Origin: Gemmatimonadota bacterium
Lineage (GTDB): Bacteria > Gemmatimonadota > Gemmatimonadetes > Gemmatimonadales > GWC2-71-9
Direction of reading: 5' to 3'
Length of the DNA: 46,256 bases
NCBI GenBank assembly: GCA_003221035.1
Contig: QHUB01000033.1
Span: 1-46,256 of the forward strand
The notes beneath the pieces are model-generated. The model ran no database searches. It was not told the origin of the DNA and worked only from the letters and a program-made list of their open reading frames with translations. Position 1 is the first letter of the stretch; every line of letters begins with the position of its first letter. The position numbers and the translations under genes were made by a program. Below, piece after piece: positions 1 to 8,300 of the stretch.

Positions 1-63
1 GCGGCGACCGGCGCCGCTAGTCCATAACAACGTGCCGTCGATGTCGAACAGGATCAGGCGCAT
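1..63 (-). CDS. HAD-superfamily hydrolase, N-terminal fragment
   Basis: Only the first 21 codons are inside the window; the gene continues past base 1. The translation begins MRLILFDIDGTLLWTSGAG, the classic HAD motif I: Asp8 is the nucleophile and Asp10 the acid/base, followed by GT. That supports a phosphatase-type HAD enzyme, perhaps phosphoglycolate-phosphatase-like. The substrate cannot be told from this piece. It lies downstream of the NlpC/P60 gene on the same strand, separated by 63 bases that carry a palindromic repeat. Confidence 0.8.
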   Translation of the reverse strand, partial: MRLILFDIDGTLLWTSGAGRR

Positions 64-80
64 GATGAGAAAATAACGTA

Positions 81-147
81 CGGGTGAGCGGTGCGCGGTG
101 AGCGGGACTGCAGCGCCGCGGACCGGTTACCGCGTACCGCGCGCCTC
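81..147. repeat. Palindromic repeat with heptamer arms at the 3' end of the NlpC/P60 gene
   Basis: The left arm (81-108) reads as four 7-bp units close to GCGGTGA. The right arm (120-147) reads as four 7-bp units close to GTACCGC. The arms pair over about 24 positions (82-105 with 123-146), with two mismatches and several G-U pairs. The right arm supplies the last codons and the stop (127-129) of the NlpC/P60 gene, so the element seems to have fixed that protein's C-terminus. It shares its architecture, not its sequence, with the elements at 17948, 22333 and 42948. Confidence 0.6.
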
Positions 148-1131
148 GTCCAGGCGCCTGGCTCCCACCAGGTTCTCCAGCAATTTCCGCATCTGCGGCT
201 CATCACCAAACAGATGGTCACCCCCCACGCCGCCCCTGGAAAGCGCCGAGTGTACGATACGGCCCGCGCCGGCCCAGAGCGCGACGTGCGAGACCCGGCC
301 GCGTTCCGCAAAGAACAGCAGATCGCCCGCTGCGTAGCCGTCACCGTCAGGCGAAACGGCGATCTCTGTACCCTGCCCGAATTGTTGATCGCTGTCGCGC
401 GGCAACACGATGCCACGGGCCGCGTACACCGCCTGCACCAACCCGGAGCAGTCGATTCCCCACTCGGTGCGTCCACCCCAGAGATATGGAGCGCCGCTGT
501 ACCACTTTTGCGCCAGTTCGGGAAGCGCGAGATGCCGGGCTTCGATCCGCAGCTCCTGTTCACGCCGAACATGGCCGGACGCGATCGCGCCGCGCTGCCC
601 GTCCGCCAGCTCGACGACGCCGCGCCTCAGCGCGACCCGTGCGCCCGTTGGAAGTCGGCGGCGCCCTTCGGTGATGACGATGTCGGCGCTCAACGAGCGA
701 GCCGTGGCGCGCTCTCGCCAGTCTTCGGCCCAGCCGTTCGGCCCCGTTGCGACGTATCCGGCATTGAGCCAGCCGATGTAGCCGTCCGGTGCTCGAATGC
801 GCAGCCACTCCTCGCGCCCCTCGAGGATGTCGAGCGTCTCGCCGTGCAGAACTTCGCTCACCCTCGCGGCCTGAATCCTGGGCTCGGCAAGGAGCGGCGC
901 GAGCGCCACGGTGACGATCGCTGCCGGATCGCCGCGCTGGTCGGGAATGAGCTCGACCTTGTCGACGAGCTCGGCTTCGTTGGCGAGGCGCCGTAACGCG
1001 TCACGCGCGTCGCGGCTCGACGTGATGCCGGCGATGCCCTTGGGCAGCAGCGACACCTCGAAGACCGCCAGGCGATGGTCGGGCGCCCATTTGCGCCGAA
1101 TGTCATCGACCGCGCGTTCGATCTTATCCAT
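127..1131 (-). CDS. NlpC/P60 cysteine peptidase with N-terminal SH3-like domains
   Basis: This 334-residue protein probably cleaves murein peptides (gamma-D-Glu to diamino-acid bonds), as YkfC-type enzymes do. The C-terminal half carries the NlpC/P60 core: WGID-C-SGLVQ with Cys228, SHVALW with His282, and IVHS with His294 as the third polar residue. Residues about 75-195 look like two bacterial SH3 modules (EEWLRIRAPDGYIGWL is typical). I see no clear signal peptide, which fits a cytoplasmic murein-peptide recycling enzyme. Its ATG lies inside the 3' end of the upstream P1-peptidase gene (8-bp overlap), so the two are probably co-transcribed and coupled. The final residues are encoded by a palindromic repeat. 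The family is sure; the exact substrate is inferred. Confidence 0.88.
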   Translation of the reverse strand: MDKIERAVDDIRRKWAPDHRLAVFEVSLLPKGIAGITSSRDARDALRRLANEAELVDKVELIPDQRGDPAAIVTVALAPLLAEPRIQAARVSEVLHGETLDILEGREEWLRIRAPDGYIGWLNAGYVATGPNGWAEDWRERATARSLSADIVITEGRRRLPTGARVALRRGVVELADGQRGAIASGHVRREQELRIEARHLALPELAQKWYSGAPYLWGGRTEWGIDCSGLVQAVYAARGIVLPRDSDQQFGQGTEIAVSPDGDGYAAGDLLFFAERGRVSHVALWAGAGRIVHSALSRGGVGGDHLFGDEPQMRKLLENLVGARRLDEARGTR

Positions 1132-2041
1132 GCCGCACCGATCGCTCGACCGCCTCCGGCACCACGAGCGCGGCGATTGCGTCGACCTGCAGCGGCGATT
1201 TCGGTCTTACCGCCGCGGTGCTGACCGTAAAAATCACATCACCATCGAACAGAGTCCCGTATGGCGTGATGCGGCGCGCCAGCGCGTCACTTCCCGTCTG
1301 CGCAAGGGCTTGCAGCTGGACGCGATCGATATCCGCGTTCGTCGCGATCACCGCGAGGGTCGTGTTGCGGTTCAAGCGCGCCGGATCGCCGAGCGGCGCG
1401 CCTCCCTCCGCGAGATAGCGGAGGCTGTCGACCTTGCCGGCGATGATTTCGCCCCGACCGTTTCGAATGTCTCCCACCGCGTTGACCACGACCAGCGCGG
1501 ACACGATCACATCGCCGAATTGGGCGGCCCAGGACCCGATTCCCGCCGGAATCATCTTCTCGAGCCCCGCCGCCTTGCCGCAGGTTGCGCCGCGGCCCGC
1601 CCCGACACGCCCATCCGCATAGTCCTCGGTTGCCGCCTCGCACGCGCGATACGCGTCGTCGCCACTCGCCCAGCCGGGCGGTTTGCCGGCATTGCCGAGA
1701 TCGAAGATCACCGCGGAGGGAACGATGGGAATGGTGCCCATGTCGCCCACCGGGAGCCCGCGACCGCGCTCGCGCAGCCACCGCATCACGCCGTCAGCCG
1801 CGCCGAGGCCGAGCGCGGAGCCGCCGGTAAAGAGGATCGCGTCGATGCGTTCGACGAGATGGCGTGGGTCCATCACGTCCAGCTCACGCGTGCCCGTCGC
1901 GCGCCCGCGTACGCACACCGCCGCGCGCATGCCGGCCTCCGGGGCCAGCACCACGGTGCAACCGGTGCCGTGAGCTTCGATCGTGGTATGGCCCACGGTG
2001 ATGCCCGGTACGGCCGCGAGGTTCGTCCGCAATCTGCTCAT
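1124..2041 (-). CDS. P1 family (DmpA-like) N-terminal-nucleophile peptidase
   Basis: The 305-residue protein matches the DmpA / L-aminopeptidase-esterase family (peptidase S58, P1), whose members mature by cleaving themselves before a Ser or Thr nucleophile. The start region reads LAAVPGITVGHTT, typical of the family. The predicted cleavage and nucleophile motif is N-T-T-L-AVIATN, with Thr at about residue 227. A TGGSALGL turn at about 72-79 is also characteristic. I chose the ATG at 2041 because sequence further upstream shows no family similarity and runs into the divergent response-regulator gene. It probably forms an operon with the NlpC/P60 gene, which suggests joint degradation of cell-wall or other D-amino-acid-containing peptides; that role is inference. 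Confidence 0.87.
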   Translation of the reverse strand: MSRLRTNLAAVPGITVGHTTIEAHGTGCTVVLAPEAGMRAAVCVRGRATGTRELDVMDPRHLVERIDAILFTGGSALGLGAADGVMRWLRERGRGLPVGDMGTIPIVPSAVIFDLGNAGKPPGWASGDDAYRACEAATEDYADGRVGAGRGATCGKAAGLEKMIPAGIGSWAAQFGDVIVSALVVVNAVGDIRNGRGEIIAGKVDSLRYLAEGGAPLGDPARLNRNTTLAVIATNADIDRVQLQALAQTGSDALARRITPYGTLFDGDVIFTVSTAAVRPKSPLQVDAIAALVVPEAVERSVRHG

Positions 2042-2077
2042 TGACGCGCCAAGATAACTTCCACAACGTTGACGGCC

Positions 2078-2692
2078 ATGACTCCGCCAAGAGTTCCCGC
2101 CGATCGCACGACCGTGCTCGTCGTGGACGACGAAGAAGGCATCCGGCAAGCCCTGACCCGGTTTCTCTCCCGCCTGGGCTATCATGTGCACGCCGCCGCC
2201 AATGCCGCCGAGGCGCTGCCGCTGCTCGCGGCGCACCACCCGCAGGCCATGCTGTGCGACATTCGAATGCCGGATACGAGCGGGGTGGAGTTGCTTCCGA
2301 AAGTGCTGGCTCACGATCCAGACCTCGCCATACTCATGCTCACGGCCATCGACGAGCCCCGCACGGCGATCGAATGCCTCAAGCTTGGCGCCTATGACTA
2401 TCTGATAAAGCCCGTCGACTTGGAGGAGTTGGAGTTGTCATTGCAACATGCCTTGCGGCAACGCCAGCTCGAGGTAGACCGGCGCGAGCTGGAGCAGTGG
2501 CTCGCACGTGAGGTGGCGGTACGGACGCGCGACCTCGAAGAGCGCTCGGCGGCGATCGAGGAAGTCGCGCTGGACGCGCTCGCGGCGGCGCGCGACTGGT
2601 CGGGGACAGACGCAGCGCTGAACAAACTCGCTGAAGAGCTCGGCGCGCCGCGGGAGGAACTGCTGGCCGAGGTGAAGCGGCGGCGCGGCTAG
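2078..2692 (+). CDS. Single-domain response regulator with helical C-terminal tail
   Basis: Residues 11-130 form a CheY-like receiver: acidic pocket Asp17-Asp18, phosphoacceptor Asp61 (LCDIRMPDTSG), Thr89 and Lys111 (LIKPVD). After it come about 70 residues rich in Glu, Arg and Ala that look like a coiled coil followed by a short helical pair. I see no DNA-binding, GGDEF or HD-GYP output domain, so it may act by protein-protein contact. Start: ATG 2078 is preferred; TTG 2069 is in frame and would add three residues. No strong ribosome binding site is visible. It diverges from the P1 peptidase gene with only about 36 bp between starts. No histidine kinase is adjacent. Confidence 0.85.
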   Translation: MTPPRVPADRTTVLVVDDEEGIRQALTRFLSRLGYHVHAAANAAEALPLLAAHHPQAMLCDIRMPDTSGVELLPKVLAHDPDLAILMLTAIDEPRTAIECLKLGAYDYLIKPVDLEELELSLQHALRQRQLEVDRRELEQWLAREVAVRTRDLEERSAAIEEVALDALAAARDWSGTDAALNKLAEELGAPREELLAEVKRRRG

Positions 2693-2871
2693 GCCTTGGC
2701 GATCTTGGCCTTCTCCTCGCACGCCTTACAGCGCGTCACGCCTCGGAACGTACAAATCAGACAGATGAAGGTCCCGCAGTCTGCGCAAGGGTAGCCCTCC
2801 GACGCCCGTTCCTCATTGCCACACGACCGGCATTGCATGCCGTCGTGTTCCTTGAGCTTAGGCTTTTCCAT
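2689..2871 (-). CDS. Small zinc-ribbon protein (60 aa)
   Basis: This 60-residue protein has four CxxC pairs (CRSC, CADC, CLIC, CKAC), enough ligands for two zinc sites, in a compact domain with charged ends (MEKPKLKEHDG at the start, EEKAKIAKA at the end). The pattern argues strongly that the reading frame is real. It probably binds nucleic acid or a protein partner; no more specific function can be claimed. It converges on the response regulator, and the two stop regions overlap by 4 bp. Confidence 0.7.
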   Translation of the reverse strand: MEKPKLKEHDGMQCRSCGNEERASEGYPCADCGTFICLICTFRGVTRCKACEEKAKIAKA

Positions 2872-2985
2872 AGCACCAAGATAGCGTCGATTCCGAGTAC
2901 TGTAGGGGTTCGATTACGTGGTTATGCAAGTTACCTCCATTGTGTCGAAACGCTCTTCAAAGAGGTTTGCTCTAGGAGCGTGACG

Positions 2986-3168
2986 ATGCGCAGGACTCTG
3001 ATGGGGGTATCGCTGATCTGCCCCTACTGCCACAAACCGGTCGATCCGACGAAGCCGAACGCGATGGTGAACGCAGCGACGAAACAACTACAGCACAGAG
3101 ATTGCTGGACTGAGCGGTCGAATCCCGCCGACCCCGGCGACCCTAAATCGACATCCCATACTGCTTGA
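2986..3168 (+). CDS. Small zinc-binding protein (60 aa), function unknown
   Basis: The start is fixed by an AGGAG Shine-Dalgarno at 2974-2978, seven bases before ATG 2986. The 60-residue product has SLICPYCHKPVDP and then HRDCW, a CxxC...HxxC layout suggesting one zinc site. The last 20 residues are Pro, Asp and Ser rich and probably disordered. The 3' end overlaps the convergent NtrC-type gene by 26 bp. The 114 bp between this gene and the divergent zinc-ribbon gene must hold both promoters; I could not pick convincing -10/-35 pairs. The role is unknown. Confidence 0.6.
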   Translation: MRRTLMGVSLICPYCHKPVDPTKPNAMVNAATKQLQHRDCWTERSNPADPGDPKSTSHTA

Positions 3169-4486
3169 TCTTGTTGATCAGCGTCGCGCGCGAAATCCCC
3201 AGCTCGAGCGCGGCGCGCGTGCGGTTCCCTCCATGATGTCGCAGTGTCCGCTCGATATGCTGCCGCTCCACCTCCGATAGCGGCTGCGCCTGATAGCGTC
3301 GATCGGTCGGTGAGCGTTGCCGCAGGTCCGGCGGCAGCTGCTCGAAACTGATCGCGTCATGACCGCGCCCCAAAATCATCGCCCGCTCGAGGACGTTGCG
3401 CATTTCGCGCACGTTGCCGGGCCAGGGCGCCGACAGCAGCCGGTCGAGCACGTCGGTCGTGCACTCGGTCGGGCAACCGGGCAATTGCGTCTTGAGGTCG
3501 GCGAGGATCCGCTTGATCAGGTCAAGCCGGTCCTCACGCGAGCGGTCTCGGACCGGCGACAGGAACAGCGGCATGACGTTGATCCGGTAGTAGAGATCCT
3601 CACGGAAGCGCCCGGCTTCCACCTCGCGTACCAGATCGTGGGCCGTCGCGGCGATCAGTCGCACGTCGACCGTGAGCTCGCGAGCCCCTCCCACCCGGCG
3701 GAACGTCTTGGTCTCGAGCACGTTGAGCAGCTTGGGTTGGAGCTCGGCCGCGAGCTCGCCGACTTCATCGAGAAAGATCGTGCCGTGATCGGCCAGCTCG
3801 AAGAGACCGGCGCTCCGTTCCGTGGCGTCGGTCGACGCGCCCTTTTCGTTGCCGAAGAGCTCGGCGTCGAGAAAGGCGGCCGACAGACCGGCGCAATTCA
3901 CCTCCACGAACGGTCCTTCCTTCCGGGGCGACAGGTTATGAATGACGCGAGCCGCCCAACCCTTCCCGGTTCCACTTTCCCCCGTCAGCAGGACCGTTGC
4001 GCGCTCGCTCGCGGCGACCAGCTGGATTTGGCGCGCGAGCGCCTGCATGGCGGGCGACACTCCAACCGAGGCGAGAGAAGCTCGCTCGTGGTCGAGCATT
4101 TTGAGCCGCGCGTTCTGGCGCGACAGTCCTACTTTCTCGGCGACGCGCGCGACCACGGCCCCCAGATGCGACAGATCCACCGGTTTCGTGAGGAAATTCT
4201 CGGCGCCCGCTTGCATGGCCTTCACCGCCGTGTCGATGTCCCCGTGCCCGGTGAGCAGCACGACCGCAGCGCCCTCCTGTCGCAAGCGCTCGAGCACCTC
4301 CAAGCCTGTTGCGTCGGGAAGATGCAAGTCGAGCAGCACGACGTCGGGCCGGATGCGCTGGAACGCGTCGATCGCTTCCCCGCCCGAGCCGACGCGCCAG
4401 ACCTCGTAGCCCTTGCGCTCGAAGTATTCGCCGATCGCGCGCAGCACGGCGATCTCGTCGTCCACGAGCAGCAGCGTGTCAGCCAT
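3143..4486 (-). CDS. NtrC-family response regulator with degenerate GAFTGA loop
   Basis: The 447-residue protein has the full NtrC layout: receiver (Asp53, Thr79, Lys101), AAA+ sigma-54 activator domain (about 140-370) and a C-terminal Fis-type helix-turn-helix (GNRTRAALELGISRATL). Walker A is GESGTGKG (169-176), Walker B is TIFLDE (about 236-241), and FREDLYYRINV and PGNVREMRN are present. The loop that contacts sigma-54 is normally GAFTGA but here reads GASTDA (216-221), losing the Phe and the second Gly. ATP hydrolysis motifs look intact, so the protein may have lost sigma-54 activation or may act on a different target. It is the last gene of the tamA-tamB-lipid kinase operon (8-bp overlap with the kinase gene). 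No kinase partner is nearby. Confidence 0.9.
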   Translation of the reverse strand: MADTLLLVDDEIAVLRAIGEYFERKGYEVWRVGSGGEAIDAFQRIRPDVVLLDLHLPDATGLEVLERLRQEGAAVVLLTGHGDIDTAVKAMQAGAENFLTKPVDLSHLGAVVARVAEKVGLSRQNARLKMLDHERASLASVGVSPAMQALARQIQLVAASERATVLLTGESGTGKGWAARVIHNLSPRKEGPFVEVNCAGLSAAFLDAELFGNEKGASTDATERSAGLFELADHGTIFLDEVGELAAELQPKLLNVLETKTFRRVGGARELTVDVRLIAATAHDLVREVEAGRFREDLYYRINVMPLFLSPVRDRSREDRLDLIKRILADLKTQLPGCPTECTTDVLDRLLSAPWPGNVREMRNVLERAMILGRGHDAISFEQLPPDLRQRSPTDRRYQAQPLSEVERQHIERTLRHHGGNRTRAALELGISRATLINKIKQYGMSI

Positions 4487-5399
4487 CGTGCGCTTTGAAG
4501 GCCGGACCGACCAGCACGGAAAGCGCCCGCGGGAGCACCCGAGCCTCGAACGGCGTCGTACCGGTCACGTCGCCGTCGAGCTGAACCGGTCGGGCCATAC
4601 CGTCCATGACGTCGACCGTTACGACCCGCCCCCGCGCCCACCACACGCGCCGCCCTTTGCCGTTGCGATCGCCCAGCAACAGCTCGACGATCGCGCTCGC
4701 ACTCTGGAAGGCGCCGTCGGCATCGAGGGCGACGACATCCAGCCAGCCGTCGTCCGGACAAAGATCCGCGTGGAGCTTGAGAAACCCCGGCGCCAGCTGG
4801 CCGCAATTCAGCACCAGGATCATGGCCGCGCGGATTTCCTGCGTGTTGCCGTCCACCGTCACCCGGTGCGGGGCGCTGCGCACTGAGGGCAGCGCCATTG
4901 CGGCGCGCGCGACGTACGCCGCAAACTTCCAGCGCCGCTTGAACGCGCGATCGGTGCCGGCCATCAGCTCCGCGTCGAACCCCGTGCCGGCGACGACCGC
5001 GAAGTAGTGCGCGCCGTCGGACCGCTGCACGACGCCCAGGTCGATCGCGCGCGAACGTGCCTTGAGCAACGCGCGCGCCGCCCCCGTGGGGGTGCGCGGC
5101 AACCGCAGATTGGCCGCGAGCACGTTGCCGGTCCCGCCCGGGACGACGCCGAGTGCTATGCCCGACCCGGCGATCGCGGCGGCGATCTGCATCGCGGTGC
5201 CGTCCCCGCCGTGACTGACCATCACCTCGAATCCGCGGTCGAGCGAGTCCTCGGCGATGCGGCGCGCGTCACCCGGAGCGGCGATCGTGCGGAGGTCTAC
5301 GTTCCAACCGCCGCGACTGAGTACTTCGAGCACCGCGGTCACGGTCTTCGCATCGGCCCGCGCCGCAAAGGGGTTCGTGATCAACAGCGCGCGCGTCAT
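4479..5399 (-). CDS. Diacylglycerol-kinase-type lipid kinase (YegS/DagK-like)
   Basis: The 306-residue protein belongs to the DAGK catalytic family, which phosphorylates diacylglycerol, sphingoid or related lipids using ATP. The nucleotide-binding signatures are VSHGGDGT (residues 62-68) and VVPGGTGN (85-92). The C-terminal half contains VAGTGFDAE and PDDGWLDVV, both typical of the family's second domain. Its ATG follows the tamB-like stop codon directly, and its 3' end overlaps the NtrC-type regulator by 8 bp, so all four genes probably share a transcript. Placement after an outer-membrane transport pair fits a role in envelope lipid metabolism; that link is inference. Confidence 0.88.
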   Translation of the reverse strand: MTRALLITNPFAARADAKTVTAVLEVLSRGGWNVDLRTIAAPGDARRIAEDSLDRGFEVMVSHGGDGTAMQIAAAIAGSGIALGVVPGGTGNVLAANLRLPRTPTGAARALLKARSRAIDLGVVQRSDGAHYFAVVAGTGFDAELMAGTDRAFKRRWKFAAYVARAAMALPSVRSAPHRVTVDGNTQEIRAAMILVLNCGQLAPGFLKLHADLCPDDGWLDVVALDADGAFQSASAIVELLLGDRNGKGRRVWWARGRVVTVDVMDGMARPVQLDGDVTGTTPFEARVLPRALSVLVGPAFKAHDG

Positions 5400-8300
5400 C
5401 TAGTAGCGCCGCTCCCAGAACACGTCGAAGCCGGCCTGACGCGTCTGCGGCGTCGTCACGATGTTGGGATCCGTAATCGCGCAGTTGTGCACCGGCTCGA
5501 AGCTCGCCTCGGTGCGCCACTCCGGACTGAGGCGGTACTGGAGTGATGCGCCCAACGCATTCGTGATCCGCGTCTGCTTGCGCGGGCAGAAGCCCGCGTT
5601 CAGCACGAGGAAGGTCTTCGCGCCGATCGCCCACCCCGCGGCGACCTGAGTCCCGATCAGCGAGTTCGCCGGATCGCCGGGACGGATCTCGAAATAATCG
5701 AGCGGCACTCCCAGGTCGGACACAACCGTGCGCTCGAGCTCGCCGGCGACCAGGGAGGCGACGACGCCGGTCACGTATGCGCGCTCGCTTCCGCTCAGCT
5801 CGAAGGTCGGCTTCCCTCTGATGAGATAGGAAATCAGCTCGGCCTGCGAGTAGTCGCCCTGCTCCGCCTCGAGCGTGAGTCGCGGCAGTCGCAGGGTACC
5901 GCGAATGTGCGCCAGAATGTTGATCTCCGACCGCGTCTCGCCCCCACCCGGCAGCGGATGCACGATGTGGCTCCCCTCGATGTTGAGCGCCGCATCGAGA
6001 TCAGGCGTGCCGAAGTACTGCACCGTTCCCTGCCGCACGACGAACTCGCGCGTGACGGGCCCGATGATCAGCCGATACGTGCCGCGTGGCGCCTGGAGCG
6101 TGCCGTTGAGCAGGTACTGGTTACGGGTCTTGTTGACGGTGACCGTGCCGGTCAGCTGGATGTTCGCTTCATTGGACCGGAGCCACACGTCTTCGCCCAT
6201 GGTCATCTGCAGGTTGCGGATTTGCAGGCTGTCGAAGAACACGCTCTGGAATTCGGGACCGAGCCGCTGCGTGCGGATCAGCGACGTATCGATCAAATCC
6301 TGGACCCACGGCTCGTCCAGATTCACCACGCGCTTGTTCAGGAGATCGGCAAAGTGCAGCACGCCCGACGTGACCGTGCCGTGGCCGGTGAGTGTCGCGC
6401 CAAAGACGGGGCCGGTGAGTGCCACACGCCCGCTCGCGGTCACGGCGAGATAGCCTCTCAGATCGAGCGCTTTGAAATCGGACGTGTTGATGTTGAGCGC
6501 CAGAATCGGCTTGGACAGCCGTTCGAGCCGCACGTAGCCGGTGAGCTCGGCCTTGCCGCGCTCGCTGGTCGCGGTGAGGCTGTCGACGCGAATCGTGTCG
6601 CCCCGCAGCGAGAAGCTGCCGTTCATGTTCGTGTAGCGAACATTGAGGGCCGGGATCGTGGCTGCGGCATTCCCGATCTGGAGGCCGCCGCGCAGCAATG
6701 GAGCTTCCCACGTGCCGCCAATTCCAAGATCGGCGCTGAAGACGCCTCCGACCTGCCGCACCGTGGTGGTCACCGCCGCCAATACGCCCATGTCCACGCT
6801 GTCGGCTCGCGCCTGCACCGAGAGCGTATCGCCAAGCTGCCGCTGTGCTACCGGGGCGAGCGCAAGATCGAGCGGGAGGTGCGCGGTGACATTCAGGACC
6901 TGCTGGCCCGCCCGCCACAGATGCACCTCGCCATTCAGGCGCCTGTTCCGGTAATCGATGATGCCGTCCATGAACGGGGCCCGGAACGAGCCGAACGCCG
7001 CGTTCGAGAAGGCGAACGAGCCGCTGTACGTGGGATTGGCCCTCGTGCCCATCGCCGACATCGTCGCGGTCACCGCGCCGGCAACGCCGAGCGTGTCGCT
7101 CTGCATCAGCGCGTAGACGCCGGTCAGCGGGAAGCTGTCCAGCGTGACGTGCGCGTTGATCGGGCCGCGGGCCGGCAGATCGCCGACGATGCCGAGCTGG
7201 CCGCCTCCGTTGGCGTTCTTGAGTGACGCCGAATCGACATGCAGGATCGAGTCGCTGAACGTGAGCGCCGTTGGACGCTGGAGGAACCAGACTCCGCTCG
7301 GGATCAGGACGGCGAGGGAATCGACGGCTGCGTGCTGGATCGGACCGCCAGCGGGGCGCTCATATCGTCCGCCGGCGAGGAACGCGCCCAGATCGCCGAC
7401 CCGCGAGCGTGCAAACCAGGTGAGCGAGTCGCGCGTCCCGCGGACGTGAGCCGCCGCGGCTCCGAATCCCAGCCGCCCGTATCCCAGCGAATCGATCCGG
7501 GTGTCGAATTCAAAACTCGGCACCGGACCCGGCCGGAACGCGCCGGTGCCCTCGCCCTTGGGCACGCGCCAACCGCGCCACTGCAGATCGAGGACGCGCG
7601 CGCTGCCGCCGAAGGTCAGTGAATCGAGCGCTCCCTCGAGCCGGAGCTGAACCTGGGCCGATCCCTTGAGCTTGTCTTCCGGAGTCGGCGTGATGCTCGG
7701 TCCCGCAAGCCAGGTGACGAGGGAATCGAGCACGCTCAAACTATCGGCATCGAAGTCAAAGGCGAGCGTGCCCTGCGCGGGGCGCGCCCATCCGAGCGCG
7801 CCGCTCCCGTTGGTAATGAGTCCCGGCTGCTGGATGCGCAACGAATCGAGGAGCATGCGCCCGTCCGCAAAGCGAACACTGGCGGCGCCCGTATCGATGA
7901 TCGTGCCGGCGAAGAACGACGGTGCGAGCGTCGCCGTAAGAGCGCCGGCGGGTTTCGTCACGCTGTCCGCCGTGACGGTGCCGGTCGCGACGAAGCTGAG
8001 CCGTGATGGCGGAGCGCCCTTGCGCACCAGCCAGCGCTGCAGATTCAGGTCCTGCGTGCGCAGCGTGAATCGTCGCGCGCCGTAGCCCGGGTGCACGCCG
8101 CGCGCGCCGAGGAGCAGCGTCCCGTCGCCGCGGATCGCCCCGCCGCCGCCCAGCATCCCGAGGTCCGCATGCGTTTCGACACCCGTGAGATCGCCGCTCA
8201 TGCGGATCGTCCCAGCCAACGTGCCGTGCAATGGGAAACCCGCGAACCGGCCGGTCAGTCCGTCGAGCGAGAGGGAGTCGGCGCGGACGTCCGCAAAGAC

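Noticed and set aside
5907-7226. A 439-codon open frame antisense to the tamB-like gene, and many similar long antisense frames
   Set aside because: GC-rich coding sequence suppresses stop codons on the other strand. Their translations are Arg, Ala and Pro rich with no motifs, while the opposite strand encodes recognisable proteins.
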